64,000 nt of DNA from Filosporella fistucella (Eukaryota; Ascomycota; Leotiomycetes; Helotiales): positions 3,658,001 through 3,722,000 of the forward strand of contig JAQJZZ010000014.1 in the NCBI GenBank assembly GCA_030077755.1, given 5' to 3'. The notes under the pieces are model-generated. The model saw nothing but the letters and a program-made list of their open reading frames with translations. It made no database searches and had not been told where the DNA came from. Position numbers and translations under genes: made by a program. Of the stretch, positions 36,585-50,348 are shown in pieces; positions within the stretch are counted from its first letter, which is position 1; each line of letters opens with the position of its first letter.

Positions 36585-39500
36585 ATGGAAGAATCCCATC
36601 GAGAACGTGCAGTATCCTCCGAGCCGTGCTGCTCCTCAGGTCGCCCTTTCGACGACACTACCGAACAGACATCGCGGAAGAGGCAGAAAGTTTCACGAGG
36701 AGTTTCGAGGAGCAGGTCGGTGGATACAGCCAGAGAAAGAGATAGTGGCAATAACCGGGATCTGGACGTCTCTTCAGATCCCATGTTGCTTGTAGAAGGA
36801 GCGACAAAAGACGAAGTTCCTGTAACTCCCACCTCAGATCAAGCTCCGATTGAGCCCCAAACCTCGAGCCGAGTAACCATAAATTTGCGAACAAATCGAA
36901 ACCTCGAATCAATTCCGTCTTCCCCTCCCTCTCCGTCGAAGATGGTGTCCGAAGAGAACATTGGAACCAGAATCAGTATGGAGTCGGAGAGCGATGCCAT
37001 GTCCACGACTGCCGCTATTGAGACGCCATCATCTTCGCCGTCAGGCAGAGAGAGCCCTGAAATCGAGCTCGTGCTAGATAATGGCTCTGATTATGTGGAC
37101 CAAGGGGCTGTGGAGATCATTACAGAAGATGATGATCTATTTCTGGACCCTCTTGCGAATTTCCCATACTACAGCACATCGGAAACTTTGGTACAGACGG
37201 TATCGAGGCTATCCAGGTTTTTTCAATATGGTATATTCCTCAGAAGTCTCTTGCGTCCGCATCACTAACGGTACACAGATGAGGTGTTGAACGATGATGC
37301 CTTCTGCAAACTTCGGGATTGGATGTGCCATTACATAGACACAACAAGTAATCTTGAGAGCTTTTACGACATCTTTTCCAGAAATCGTGATTTCTGGAAC
37401 CATTTGCCAGACATTATCTGGGCATTGAGCTACAGAAGGTATGTCCCTTGGTTAGATAGGAATCTCCCGCGTCGTTGCCCGGCAGTACTTTAGTATGTGC
37501 TAATCCCTCTACCAATAATAGTCGCTTTTTTGGAGAATTCCTCAAACGAAATAATGAGAGCCGACTTGCCTTGACCGAGATGATGTGTCAATTTGCTAGG
37601 CTGACAGGTAGATTTGTAGCCATGGATGTCAGAAATCTTACACATACCGGAGACAGAGCCGATCATGACCAGGAAATGGAGACCGGTTCTCGACCATTTC
37701 TGCTTGCACTTAGCTTTCTGACTCGAAAGGAAGAAGTGCAACATATTGGTCGGAATTTGGAAACACACTATGCCTGGGACTGGGAGGAAGATGTCAACGG
37801 CATGATGGAACAATTCGAAGCAGCCGGTGGCACAGTCAACAACCTGACAAGACTGGTCCAAGCTCTACTGAAGCTAATTCCCCACAATCCAAAAATGGTG
37901 GATAGTTTGACTGAACCTTGCCGAATTGTGGCAAAAATCGTCAACGATGCTGCAGTATCATTGGAAAACGATAATTTTTATAATCCCGACGCGGAGACTG
38001 CTGCTCGAACCAAGGCTTTGAGAGGATACACGTTCTTCAATGTCATGTCCGCTGGTTTGATATCCATTATCGAAAAGCACGTCACGTTCCTCTCCCCGGA
38101 TGCTGCCGTGGTTCACCTCAATTCTCTTCAGGGCATTCTGCAAAGGTCTCTTTCTTTCGACAATCCGGCTGCGCGAGAACTTCTGGATAAGCATCGTCGG
38201 GATCACTCAATGCTAGCCCGAAAACAGTCTCCACGGGTTATTTCCATGGAATGGAAATTCACGGTACTCAAGAAACTCATCACTTCTTCTCAGATGCAGT
38301 TGCGAGTTATAGGTGTCACGACAATGTGTTCAGATCTTCTCAACATCTACACGACCGGCAAAGGGCTTGACCCAACCACGAGTCCATTGTTGTTGTACTT
38401 TGCCGAGTTTGTGATTCGGAATCAGCTTGTTGATTACATTGTTGGAATTGGGTCGCATCCTGAACTGATCAATGAGAGTAACAACATCTTGGGCTTTCTG
38501 ATTGTTACCAAAACATACAAACCCGAGCAGACGGACAAAATATGGCATACGGTAATGACTAGCCAGGATCCCAGGGTCGTCGAAGCGATTCTCCTGCGAA
38601 TGGTCATGAAATGTCTCAACCTCTACGATTACAATGCTCTCCTATATTTATGCAAGAAAGTCAGTGATGTTCCCACCGAAGCCTTCACTATTGCCATGCG
38701 AGAATTCTGTCAATCTTTATTCGGCCACCTGGTCACAAAGTCTCACCATGATAATGCTCCATACGTCGATGGCATTCCTTACGAAATTTGTGTCCGCCTC
38801 ATTCGCGAGTCCTCGATTGCCTCGCCAGATATACCCACAGCGCTCCCAGATATCCAAAGCTTTGCTATTGGGAGGCTTCGGGAGCTCCTTGTGAATGGCC
38901 CCTCACCTAATACCCGTCGTGCGATTTATCTCGGCTGTATCCAGGATATCTCGGACCAAACCGCGACTGCACCTGGAAGTATCTGTGTCGTAAATGCGCT
39001 CGTCAAACAGAACATCGCAACTGACCTACGCTTCCTCACTAATGAGCATGGCTTGACTGAGCTTGTCGTTGCGGAATTGGAAAGCGTTATTGACCAGTCT
39101 TCCATGCAGCCAATCAGGCACAGCCCTGCCAGTGTTGCACGTCGTGAGCTATTGCTCACTGTCATTATTCATCAACCTTCCACAATCACTCCTGAGCTCG
39201 GAAAGCGACTTTGGGATGTTCTCGTTGGCAGCAGATCCAAGCATGCAGCTGACCGTAGCATATCATGGCAGATCCTCAATGCTGCGGTCAAAAGAACCTC
39301 CACCACCAACGAATTCCTGTCTGCCTGCTATAGGGACCATCTTCCAACCCTCCCTCCACACTGTTTCACTAATGGAGCCTTGGATTTTGCTCAAGAGGCA
39401 ATACAGTGCTGGTTGGAGAGGACGAGCCAGGAAATTGACGAGGCTGATCACACTTTTGATTCAACTGCACTTGAGCAACTGTGGCGGATGATATTAACTG

Positions 39501-42500
39501 CCCCCCATAATACCATCGACGCGCTCGCTATCAGCAATCTCGTCAACGTTTACGTCGATTCCTCCTTGATCGTAGCCATGTCGCGGGTCAAGGCCAGGAA
39601 CATCCACCTAGCCTTGGTCGATCGCTGTTTGGGGCAACTGAAAGGAGCGGCAGCCAAGTTAAAAGCGTTTAACGATGGAAACTCGGTTGGGCCTGAGGAA
39701 AGCATGGATATAGTGATATCAGCAGATCAGTTTCAAGAGCAGGAGAGGATATTCGCACGATCTCTAGCTGTCCTGCGAGAGTTTTTGAGGGCATATCAAT
39801 CCAAGCCACATTTTGCATCACCCAAGATAAGTGCTCCTATAGTCGCTCCAACTGGGATCACTGACGGGGAATCATTGGTGGTGAAATATCAATATTTTGA
39901 CGGTAATAAACACAGTGATGTGAAGAGTCTGACACTCGGCGCCTTGAATCCGGCCGCCTCTCTCTTTTCTAGCTTGCAGAAAGCTACAGGTTTCAAGTCC
40001 TACAAAGTGTACTGTGGTGGCAGGGAAATTAAGACCGAGGAGTTGGGATTCGGTCGATCCTTAGAGGAAATGAACTTGAGAGGGCTCGTTCTTGTTCAGA
40101 GCCGAGAAGAGTCGGATGAGCAACCAAGTGGAAAATCGACGTTGGAGCTTGAGATCATGAAACATTTCGATGACCTATGGAGCTACCTCGGCATGCATGA
40201 GAAAGTCGCGCAAGAGGTATGGCGCCCCACCTCGTTTCCTGGCACTCTTCACAACTAACTTAAATCCCGCAGATATATTATTTCCTGATCAAGTTTCCAG
40301 TGTACGAGAAATTATTGACCGAATTTCAATCCGGGATTTTATACTCTGAGATATTTCTGCCAGGACAACCGTTCAAATCTCTCTACGCCATCCATTCACT
40401 GCGAGAAGCAATCGCACACCAATCACAGAAGGTAATCTGATTATTCCGCACTCTGGCAATTGACATGTTAACTCCATTAGGGCACTATCGAAGAGGAACC
40501 ATTAACAAGGGCGATAATCTTGATTGTTCAGGCAATCTCAGACCGGAACGTGTTGAAAGATTGCCCCAGTGATGAACTGAGGGATTGTCTCGCTTTGCAC
40601 TTCATTGATTGTCTTGTGCAATTCCTGAGAGGCATGTTCAATTCATTATCATGGTGCGTAGAAGTAGCTAACAAAATCAGAACCCATAATTCCAGCCTCG
40701 ATAACTCCCCACCTAGACCAGAAGCTTCTAGACAGTCTTTTACGGCTACTTTATGACGCAAAGGAAGCTGATAATTCGAAAAATGCTATTCACCTTACCC
40801 ACCACTCGTTTGAAGCCGTCCTGGAAGCGTCCACCCATAGTCTACACTTCTGGAAGTTATTCGCATCACACCTGGAAACCAAGCCCCTACTCCGAGACCT
40901 GGTCTTGCTAGATCCCCGTCCGATCATCAGGAAAAATATTGTCAAGACAATTGTAGCCAAATGTACTTTCAGCCCAAGGTAAGATGAACCCTCTTAATTT
41001 GTTCTCTTAGATTCGTGCTTACCCTTTTCAGTCTCGCTCATGTTTCAACGACCAATTTTGTTGTGGCATTCTGGCCGATGATTGGCCGTTTAATACCTGA
41101 AGCTGCTCGTCAATCGTATCAATGTGAAGAGACATTGTCTCTAGCCCATGCGCTATTTAAGCGACTTGCGGAAACATCTCTGGAAATGTTCGACTTGAAC
41201 GATCTCGTCAAGGAATGGGGTGCAATTTTGCTGTCGCACTCTTGTGATGAGGTACATCGTCCATTTTTATATTCTCCAGCACAGCTGACATTGTACCAAG
41301 AAAATCGGCCAGCCAGAAAGTATTGACATGGTCGCTTATGGACTTGCGAACTTAATTCTATGTGCGGCGTCCTTTGCCAAAGCTTCCGAGCAGTCCGTTT
41401 CATGCGGGTAGGTCGTTCATATAACAATCTCCACTAACGGCGCTAATGGTACAAGTAACTTGGGAATTGAACTCTTTCGAAAGCACCTTTTCCCCGACCT
41501 GTCAGCTGATGATGACGACGAGGAACTCCTAGCTCCTAGGATTCCTGTTCTGAACCCTATGACTCGAAACATCATGGCTGAAATGGTTTACTATCTTGTG
41601 AAGGATGACGAGGTACAGTACAAGTCGATGCTAGCCAGCCTGTCAGCGCTCGTACCGTACGCCCCTACAGAAGACGGTATGTCGAAATATTCAATTCTGA
41701 CTGGATCATGCTCACTCTCTGAATAGGCCCATATGTGTATGATCTGTCGTTTGGATTTGATCGGGGGAAATCCATCAGATCCCATACTGGCTATGTTGGG
41801 CTGAGGAACCTTTCGAATACATGCTACTTGAACTCCCTCTTCACACAACTATTCATGAACATTCCATTCCGAGACTTCATGCTGAAGGCTCTGGTAGCAG
41901 ACGGCGGTTCTTCGCAAAAACTTCTTTCTGAGACCCAGAACTTATTTAGCTACATGCAGAACAGCTTCAAGAAATTTGTGGACCCCACAAATCTGGCCGG
42001 TTCTATCACGACATACGAAGAAACTCAAATCGACGTCACAGTACAGATGGACGTCGATGAGTTCTACAACCTTCTTTTCGATCGCTGGGAAAGCCAAATG
42101 CTAGCTGCTGATGCCAAACGACAGTTTCGGTCTTTCTATGGCGGCCAATTGGTCCAACAAGTCAAGTCAAAGGAATGCCCCCATATTTCTGAACGTCTTG
42201 AACCGTTCTCAGCCATTCAGTGCGACATCAAGGGCAAATCGACACTTCAAGAAAGCCTTCAAGCCTACGTGGACGGGGAGGTCATGGAAGGGGACAACAA
42301 ATACAAATGCTCTTCTTGTGACCGCCACGTTGATGCAGTCAAGCGCGCATGTCTAAAGGATATTCCTGATAACCTCATCTTTCATCTGAAAAGATTTGAT
42401 TTCAACCTTCGCACGCTCCAACGTAATAAGATTAACGATCACTTTTCTTTCCCAAAGGAGATAGATATGCGACCTTACAAAGTGGAGTATCTTATGGATG

Positions 42501-44515
42501 GCCCTGAGGAGACCCCAGAGGATATGTTTGAACTAGTCGGCATTCTCGTTCACTCGGGAACTGCAGAATCGGGACATTATTACTCGTACATCCGAGAGCG
42601 ACCATCAACCTGCGATCGAGAAAACTGGGTCGAGTTCAACGATGAGAGTGTTACTCCCTGGGACCCGAATTTTATGGAGAGCAATTGCTTCGGTGGGCCA
42701 GATTACCGTGGCCCCGTGGATAACGGAACAATGCCGTATGATCGAGCATGGAGTGCTTACATGCTCTTCTACCAGCGTTCAGCTTCACTCGCCTCGCAGA
42801 CCATGAACCTCGAGCGATCAGGTCACCTCAGCCCTGTACGACTGCCTGTACCCAATCGCCTCTTCAGTCACATTGCCATGGAAAACGAGCTTCTAATGCG
42901 CAAATATTGCATTTACGATCCGTCGCACGCCACATTCGTGACCAAAATGCTTGCCAACATCAAGCACATCAATAGCGGACAGTGCTCTGTGGCCCATAGC
43001 TTGGAGAAACTCGCTCTGACATCGTCACTAAACCACCTCGATCAGGTCATCGCTCGTACAAGAGATACACCAGATTTTCCTAACTTCATGCTAGTCCTAC
43101 GACAAATCTGCCACAGCTGTGCTGAATGTAGTCGAGACTACCTGGAATGGTTCTTCGATTGTCCAGAGACCCTGCGACAGCTTCTAATCAAAAATCCTGA
43201 TAATCTGGTGCGCAATGAAATCGCCGCATCCATTGTCTCTGCCTTGAACAAGGTGAAGACAGACGCATCGTACGCATACGGATTTGGTGATGACGATGAT
43301 AGCGTCGACGAATTGGAAGGTGGCGATCCTCAAATTATGCAAAGAGTTGTGAAGGCCCTCAACAAGCTGTGGGATATGATACATGTTAATATGCGTGCTT
43401 GGCCCGAGTATTTCGGTCTGCTCACAAATATAGCCAAATTGGGAAAACGAGAAGCGACATTACTTCTGGATGCTGGATTCCTCCGCAAGACCATTGAGAT
43501 TGTCACCGCAGATCCCCTACTTCCCCTTTCACCCCAGTACTCCAGAATGCTCAGCATCATATCGAAGCGTAGCCTAGCAAGACCGGTATCCTATGACTCC
43601 ATCATCAACCTCTTGTGCAAATTATTACAAGTATGCGAACCGGTACTAGACGCAGTTGGTGATGACCAAGATCGCTTAGACCTTGCACTGATCGACGCAG
43701 CGATTCCATTTAGCGTCACCGAACGTCACTTGATCACACAGCATTGGACACGAACTTCGGCGCATATTTTAATCGAAAAACTCATCAATCATGGACAGGG
43801 ACTTCTTCCACAAAATACTGTTACCATCATGATCGATTTTCTCAACTGGCCAGACTCCCTGGATGAGAATATTCAAGCGGCCATCTTTCATGGCATCAGG
43901 AAAGAAGGTTCATCGGGTTCGTTCTTCAAAGCCGCGGCTCTTTATGCAATCAACTCGCATGATCCAAAAGCGTTATCGTTGACAGTGAACCGCGTTTCTG
44001 CTGTGGCTACAAACTACATGGGGCGAGATGGGTTGGAAATCCTTCACTTCTACAAAGAACTAATGCGCTTCGAGCCCAGTCACACAGACATGACCGAATT
44101 AGTGCTCTTCGCATTTCTCTACGATCAGATTCCAATAATTGCGCCAGCGCTTCTATGTGATTCAGAATCACTTGTTAGGACAAGTACCGAGGATTTTTTG
44201 ATCGAAACCCTTTTCAGCCATAGCAGTGAGGTGAACTCCGAGCTTCCTCCCATGGAACAGGATAAAGCCAGAATAGTCATTGAGGTGGCTAGGAAACTTG
44301 GCTCAGATTGTCTGGAGTATTTGTATGAGAGATATACGCGACCTCGTCTTCAAGCAGTCCGAGCTACTGTTGAGACCATCCAAGCGGTCGTTCGGTCATG
44401 CAACGATTTCTACGAACTGGGCGATGCAGAGGATGATGATACAAAGCGCTTCATTGAGATGCAAACCAGTGAGACATCTTTCATTCCACAGTATACTTTG
44501 GTGGACAAGCTCTAA
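36585..44515 (+). CDS. Giant ubiquitin-specific protease (USP, DUF3517-type)
   Basis: Ten exons: 36585-37230, 37279-37438, 37522-40216, 40273-40431, 40481-40631, 40696-40978, 41032-41251, 41301-41407, 41456-41676 and 41727-44515, giving 2476 residues. The N terminus is disordered and Ser/Pro-rich; a helical repeat-like region covers most of the protein. The USP catalytic core is near residues 1568-1900: Cys box GLRNLSNTCYLNSLFTQLF with Cys1580, a CxxC zinc pair (KCSSCDRH), HLKRFDFNLRTLQRNKI, and His box SGTAESGHYYSYIRER with His1831. This is the organisation of fungal relatives of USP34/USP9X. Intron 5 (40632-40695) appears to be GC-AG (GGCATGT donor), needed to keep the frame. The frame stops at TAA 44513-44515, but a conserved-looking acidic tail follows in another frame (see finding). 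Confidence 0.92.
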
Positions 44516-44721
44516 TATGTTGCCAGGTATTATTCCCGCACTGACCAGGATGACGGTGGACGAACCCGAGGATGAAGGTTCAGGTAAGCACGCGTTCGAT
44601 TAGCAATAGACCATGGACTGATTGAACAGACTGGGAAGGCTCTGAAGCTGACGACGACTTTTCCTCTGAGCCGATTGATAGGCTTGGAGAAATATGTAGC
44701 GTCGACGATGGACAATTATAG
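44516..44721 (+). pseudogene. Out-of-frame C-terminal tail of the ubiquitin protease
   Basis: Immediately after the TAA of the protease, a shifted frame reads NMLPGIIPALTRMTVDEPEDEGS to 44583. A canonical intron follows (44584-44629, GTAAGC...AACAG), then DWEGSEADDDFSSEPIDRL and on to TAG at 44719-44721. The splice joins frame-consistently and the composition is that of an acidic C-terminal tail. It is either a true frame break in this strain, a base-call error near 44510-44516, or an alternative splice I cannot see. Confidence 0.6.
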
Positions 44722-45540
44722 AATGGTTGCACATCTGGCTACACTATGACTTTACGAAATTTATATGTTTGTATTTTGGAGTTGGAAGCGAATCAGCCGA
44801 CAGGCTGGCTATCAAATTGCAAGATACTGGATGCCAGGTGCCAGGTGCATGGGGTCAGGCGTAACAAGGGTTCAAGGGATTCATAAAGGGCGCTTTTGGG
44901 CGTCAAATGCGGGAAAAAACAGCATTGTCCTCCGTTTTTCGGTTTTGAGGGTTCCCTGAAGGGAACTTTGGGTTGGCAAGGTAGCATTGATCACTCATGA
45001 ACTTCGAGCGAAGATCCAATTTACATTAGAGGCGCAATGACGATCAATTTGGCCATGCCATTGTGGTATTGAGAGACATCGAACTTCCCATATTCTTCCC
45101 TTCTACTCGTGATTAAAGTAACATACCTTGCACCTATCTTGAGTGCTGCAATTTACTTGCAAGTATCGCGTAGTTCTGTCTGACGACCCCAATGATCTAA
45201 GGTGGCCCATAGGCATTTCACACCGTTGGGGCTGACCAGTTATCCATTCATGCAATCTGGATTTATGTAATTTATATTAAACTCGACATTCATGAAATAG
45301 TAATACTACAGGATTAGTAGCATGTTTGTACTTCTATGATTGGTGAATGAGAAGGCGGAAAACGCAATCACAATATCAGCTTTCTAGAAAGTGATTTTTT
45401 TCTTATAGTAAAGGCAATTATGCAACGCTCCCACAATGCTCCAATACTCCGTAATATATAATCCCAGTATGCATTTATCCGATCACAGCTCTTGTTCTCG
45501 GATATAGAATAAACTCCCAATGAACGCATAGCACTTGAAC
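44722..45540. other. Convergent intergenic region
   Basis: About 820 bp between the ends of the ubiquitin protease and the unknown minus-strand gene. No gene supported. Confidence 0.45.
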
Positions 45541-46911
45541 CTAGCATGTCTCAACTGGCGCTGTTTTAGCTTCTTTCCAGCCTTCTCCCACCATCAAGAA
45601 ACACCACTCGCCCTTTGTCACTGGGGTGATGTCCTCGAAACCATTCGGGGTCATTGGTCCACGTAAATGTGGACCTCGATCCTCAGTCAATCCTTTGACG
45701 CTGCTGTCTCTCCCTTTGGCACTCTCACCGACCTCGACGAAGCCAAGCGCGCTTCCTTCTTCGCTGCACTCAGAACCACAATCAGAGCTATTATCGGTGA
45801 GACTAATGCTCAATTTCATCTTCCGTAATTCATTCATTCCAAAATTCGTTTTGAGGGGTGGCGGTGATTGTCTCTCTTCGTTCTGCACGTCAATCCCGCC
45901 AAATCTTTCTTTGCCTCCATAGGCAACCTTGTAGCCTTCGTTGACATCTACCAAGGCAGCAAGACTGACACCGAGCCACTCGTAAGCTCGCATAAGATAG
46001 CCTTTAGAAATCCTTCTACCTTGCTGTGCCAGGACCAACAGGCGCAATTCGTCGACCGCTTTCGTCAAATCAGAAGGAGACAAGGTACGAGAGTAGGTGT
46101 GGAGTTGGCATTTAAAGGTGTAGACATGATCGAGAGAGAGTAGAGTGAGGCCTTCGGATGAGAATATGAATTCGTTTTGTGCAAGACTTCTGCGAATGAG
46201 ATCGTTGGTAGCGGGGCAAAGCACCTCTTCCGTTGGTGCATGAGATGAGAGCCAGCCTGTTCTAAAACGATGCCGAATTAGCAAGTGAAGACGGCATGTG
46301 GGCAGAAACAGTGAGGAGTCAATTTTCGGAGCTTTGTGGGTTGCATAGCAGCCCTGATGGGTGGTGAGAAAGGTGTATATTTACCCAATGCTGTACTTCT
46401 TCTCTGCTTTGGCAATAACGTGTCGCAGAATCTTCTCGGCTTTAGCATTTAATGTGCTCGCGTGCATCAAAGTGATGCCATACGGATTCAGCGGGCTAGG
46501 CTGCGTTGGTGGAAGCTTCAAAGCTGTGTGGTCTCGGGGCGATGAGGGCAAGCCAGGCCATTGTGTCCTTGACAGGGATGCGTTCGATGAGGATGAGACT
46601 GTGGATGTCGAATCCGACAAGGACGCTTTGCTGGGTGATCGTGCGAAAGTCGTGTTGAACAGAGATTTCGCTGGGGATGCAGTGATTGATTGTCCGGAAT
46701 ATACATTTTGAGATTGGGCCTGTGGGGAAGGTAGTGATGGGATATGTATATCTTTGCGGATGACAATCAAAGACAGATGAAGCCTTTTCCGTGCCAATCT
46801 GCTGGAGACATATTCGAGAGCAGATGTCAATTGGGGAGGGAGATGTTTGTCATCTAAAATCGATGTCCCGGCTTCTAGAGGCGACGAGATACGATCTTTG
46901 GTAATGGGCAT
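45541..46911 (-). CDS. Unknown conserved-looking fungal protein
   Basis: Exons (minus) 46911-46385 and 46261-45541 give 415 residues. The start MPITKDRISSPLEAGTSILDDKHLPPQLTSALEYVSSRLARKRLHLSLIVIRKD reads like the N-terminal domain of a family of uncharacterised fungal proteins. A Ser-rich linker follows (SPSKASLSDSTSTVSSSSNASLS). After the intron a compact helical segment appears (TKAVDELRLLVLAQQGRRISKGYLMRAYEWLGVSLAALVDVNEGYKVAYGG). No catalytic motif or membrane segment is visible. The intron (46384-46262) has a GTAAAT donor and TTTTAG acceptor. Function unknown. Confidence 0.72.
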
Positions 46912-49018
46912 TTTGTAGGCTCCTCGTGTTGCTTGAGACAATCACATACGAGTATGAGGGTGAAGGTTGATGTGCGCCCTTTGAGAACAAGCGAGAGACG
47001 ATTTCCAAAGGTACTATGGTGCAAGAGATGAACAAAGAGAGAAGTGGGGTCGACGGAAGACTGGTATTTCAATGTGATATACGAATATACGGATAGATAG
47101 GTATGAGAGGAGGAGGCTCTTAGGAGAAGGTGCTTCTGCTTCCCATGTTTATTCTGGGAGATGGGCGTCTATATCCCGAGCTACCTGATGCTGTGGAAAC
47201 GTTGAAACAAGGAGAGGCCCATTCCTGCTTAAAGGAAGGGAAGGGAATGGAATATCAAAATAGAAGCTATCCAGGGGAGCTAGCTTGCTTAAGGTACAGT
47301 ACAGTACAGGAAAGTCAGTACCGTAGGAGGTCCAGGACTCGAGTATGGTCAAGATAAGCGCTCGGGTCTGAGAGAAAATGTGGGGTGCGGTGAGGTGCGG
47401 TACGGGACGGAGGCTCTGCAGTTGGGCACAAGAATGATGATGATGGTGATGCTATTTTGGATATTGAGGATGCATACTAGTATGCATGCATATGGGCGTA
47501 ATAAGGTTACTAGTAGGATGTAAAATAATTACGATAGTAGCTTTTGCTGCACGCGGGGGTTAATGGTAGTTGTTGTGAGGTAGGGAAGATAAAAATAGAT
47601 ACACGGAATAGATAGATATAATTAGTACTTACTTGGATTCTTTTTTTTCCTGGGGTGGGTCGAGATGGGTGGTTGGGTGGTGATGGTGATAGGTCGAAAA
47701 CTGCACTGTACCTCCGTAGCTGTAGCGATAGGTGCTCGTAGTTCCGAACTAGCTACCTTATCTGTCTGCCCTGCATGCATTCGGTTGTGGGGATTCTATT
47801 TCTGTCTCTGCGCCTAGAGCTTTCCTCGCTTGCTTGACATCCTGACGGGGACGGGCTCGACGGGGCCATGCGCCTAAGAATTAAGGCAACTTTGATGGAA
47901 CTGATACCTTAGGTTCAAAGTTACCTGGAAGCTGGAGCCCTGAGCCCTGGAGATAATTGGAAGGTACCTTTGAGGCCTTAGGGCCTAAGGCACTTAGAGG
48001 GAACCTCGGGATGTCAGGAGTCCATAGACATGCACACAACACAGAATCGTTGCACCTTAGTTCTTCACGTATTACAGGTACCTAGGTACCTCCAGGTCCA
48101 GCTTCCCGCCGACATCGACCTCCAGCTGACTAATACTTCACGGTCCGAGGGCTTTTCAAGGTAAGCCTACCGTACCGAGCGTACCTTATCGCATTGGAAG
48201 GTAGATAAGCACTGTACTGTACCAATACAAGTACATCAGGTACCCTGCCTAGTGAAGCCACCTACTCAAGTATCTACATAGGCCTATTTCAAAGCAGTTG
48301 GTACTTGGATATCCCATACTGAGCAAGTACCTGGACTTGTACATGTACATACTGACTGCGCGAGCTGCACTTGCACATGTCAATCGTCCTTCTTATCTAC
48401 ATCACCAACATACATCACAACACAACACACGAAATTCAAACACACACACACACACACATCACCCCTCCGACAGATAGCTAAGTGTCATTGCCATCGCCAC
48501 AAATACCCTTCAAAAGCCACTTGTAGTAGAACCTCAAGCTGGTCTTTCACGTTCTATTTCCAAAGGCCCATCTGCCAGTGGTACACTTTCGCGTACCTGC
48601 CTCGGATATCTATATCCGCAGGTTCATCAACATTACGAGGTATCTTACTACCTATTATACTTGTGCTTTTACCCACTACTGTACTGTACTTGTACACTCA
48701 TTCTTTTATCTTGGTACAATACGGAAGGCATCCAGCTGCCATATTTCCGGCACCGCGCGACCAACAGCATCGGTAGAAGGTGACAACCCCACTCATCCTG
48801 CCTACTTACTCACCTGGTTCGTGTGAACTCTACTTACCTTACAGTACCTAGTATCTTGCTTACTCTATCCATTCAGTCTTGGCCGTTGACTAGGGTCTAG
48901 AGGAATCAAAGGCCAACCTCCTCCTCCTCCACCTCCACCACCACCATCTGCCGGTGCTCTGAGGCTATTCTCCTCTTTAATCACCCGAGCGACTCAAGGA
49001 ACCTAGGTACTTTCTACC
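46912..49018. other. Long intergenic region rich in short repeats
   Basis: About 2.1 kb with no supported gene. It holds several short repeats: AGTACAGTACAGTACAGG-like runs at 47290-47312, ATGATGATGG tracts near 47440, CAGGTACCTAGGTACCTCC near 48075, a (CA)n run at 48440-48458, and CTCCTCCTCC/CCACCACCAC tracts at 48917-48950 in the presumed leader of the phosphatase gene. Confidence 0.5.
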
Positions 49019-50120
49019 ATGAAAAGTGACAATCAGATCGCTCCCACAAGCGACAATCCGAATCCAAGTCCAAGTCAAATTCCTTCTCCTCCACCCTTCC
49101 CCTTCGTGGAAGTTTCCGGTCTTGCAAATTTCAGAGACATCGGTGGTTGGCCCATTAAGGAAGTTTGCAAGAACAGGAAAAATGATCATGGCACTGACAG
49201 ATTCGATAGCACTGGCATCAATGGCCAAGCAAACATCACCGTCACCGTTCGCAGGGGCGTCTTCTATCGAGGACCTGATACTGCCACCATTACCGAAGAG
49301 GGTGAGCAAAAACTAAGATCATTGGGTATCACCACCGATTTCGATCTGCGCTCCAAAGGTCAAATCGTCAAGGCCGGCGGTTTCAAAGTTATCACTGGCA
49401 TCCAAAGAATAAGCTGTCCTGCATTTCCAGATGGGGAGTACTCGCCGGAGAAGGCCGCCGCCCGATACGTCCAATATGCAAGTGATGGGACCGAGGTGCG
49501 CGTCTTTCATTACACGCCTTTTGAAAATCGCATGCATGCGCTGGTTCATCCCATGGGGCTCTGACATCTCACAGGGCATCGTGCAAGCTTTTGCTGATAT
49601 CCTCACTCATGGTGCACCAACTTGCCGAATCATGCTTCTTCATCTAGCTGACATGTCACCCGTCTCTCCATCTGCTTGCTTCATTCATTGCACAACAGGA
49701 AACAATCGGTCGGGCGTCTTTATCGGTATCATTCTGTCGCTGTTAGGTGTGAGTCCAGAGGATGTGGCCAAGGAATATGCGCTTTCGGACATTGGCCTTA
49801 GACCTACCCGGGATATTGTCGTCGCAAGGCTAATGAAGAGCCCAGTCTTTGCTAATGCTGGCGGTGGAGGTAGAGAGCGAGCCGAACGGATGGTAGGTGC
49901 TAGAGCCGAAAGTATGTTGGCAATGCTTGAAATGGTTCAGCAAAGGTGGGGAGGCGCTGAAGGATACGTGAAAGATCTGTGTGGTCTTACAGACGAGGAA
50001 ATCCGAAAAGTTCGGATGGTCCTGACAGATGATCGAAAACAGAAAGGGCACAAAAGAACACCAAGTGCTTGGCAGGCATCAAAAGCATACCTTGAGCATC
50101 TCTGGCGGTCTGTTGGCTGA
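49019..50120 (+). CDS. Tyrosine/serine phosphatase-like protein (CX5R, NFRDIGG type)
   Basis: Exons 49019-49495 and 49575-50120 give 340 residues. After a proline-rich start comes ANFRDIGGWPI, the N-terminal hallmark of this fungal and bacterial phosphatase family, then RGVFYRGPDTATITEEGEQKLRSLGITTDFDLRSKGQ. The catalytic P-loop is FIHCTTGNNRSG, with Cys198 and Arg204 in the CX5R arrangement. The C-terminal part is helical. The intron 49496-49574 is in frame phase 0 with GTGCGC/CACAG ends. Family members dephosphorylate phosphotyrosine or small phosphorylated substrates; the actual substrate is unknown. Convergent with the ERG6-like gene. Confidence 0.88.
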
Positions 50121-50348
50121 GGGTTCATGGCATGTCTATGTTTGAGACAGCAACATCACATCACCACGCAGAGAATGATTCTCAAGGGGAGACCGGATTG
50201 AACATTGGCCACTGTTACAAAGAGTGTATTATTCTGATACACTTTCGTTACTTGGTGCACTGTTTGCTTAGTACATCAATATTAGACCGCGCTTTTGTTA
50301 CTACAATACGCGCGGCCATCTATTTTCCACCGCTCCCACCACTGCCTT

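Noticed and set aside
44486..44526. Possible 36-nt intron (GTATAC...TTGCCAG) at the end of the ubiquitin protease
   Set aside because: It is too short and leads into the wrong frame, not the acidic tail.
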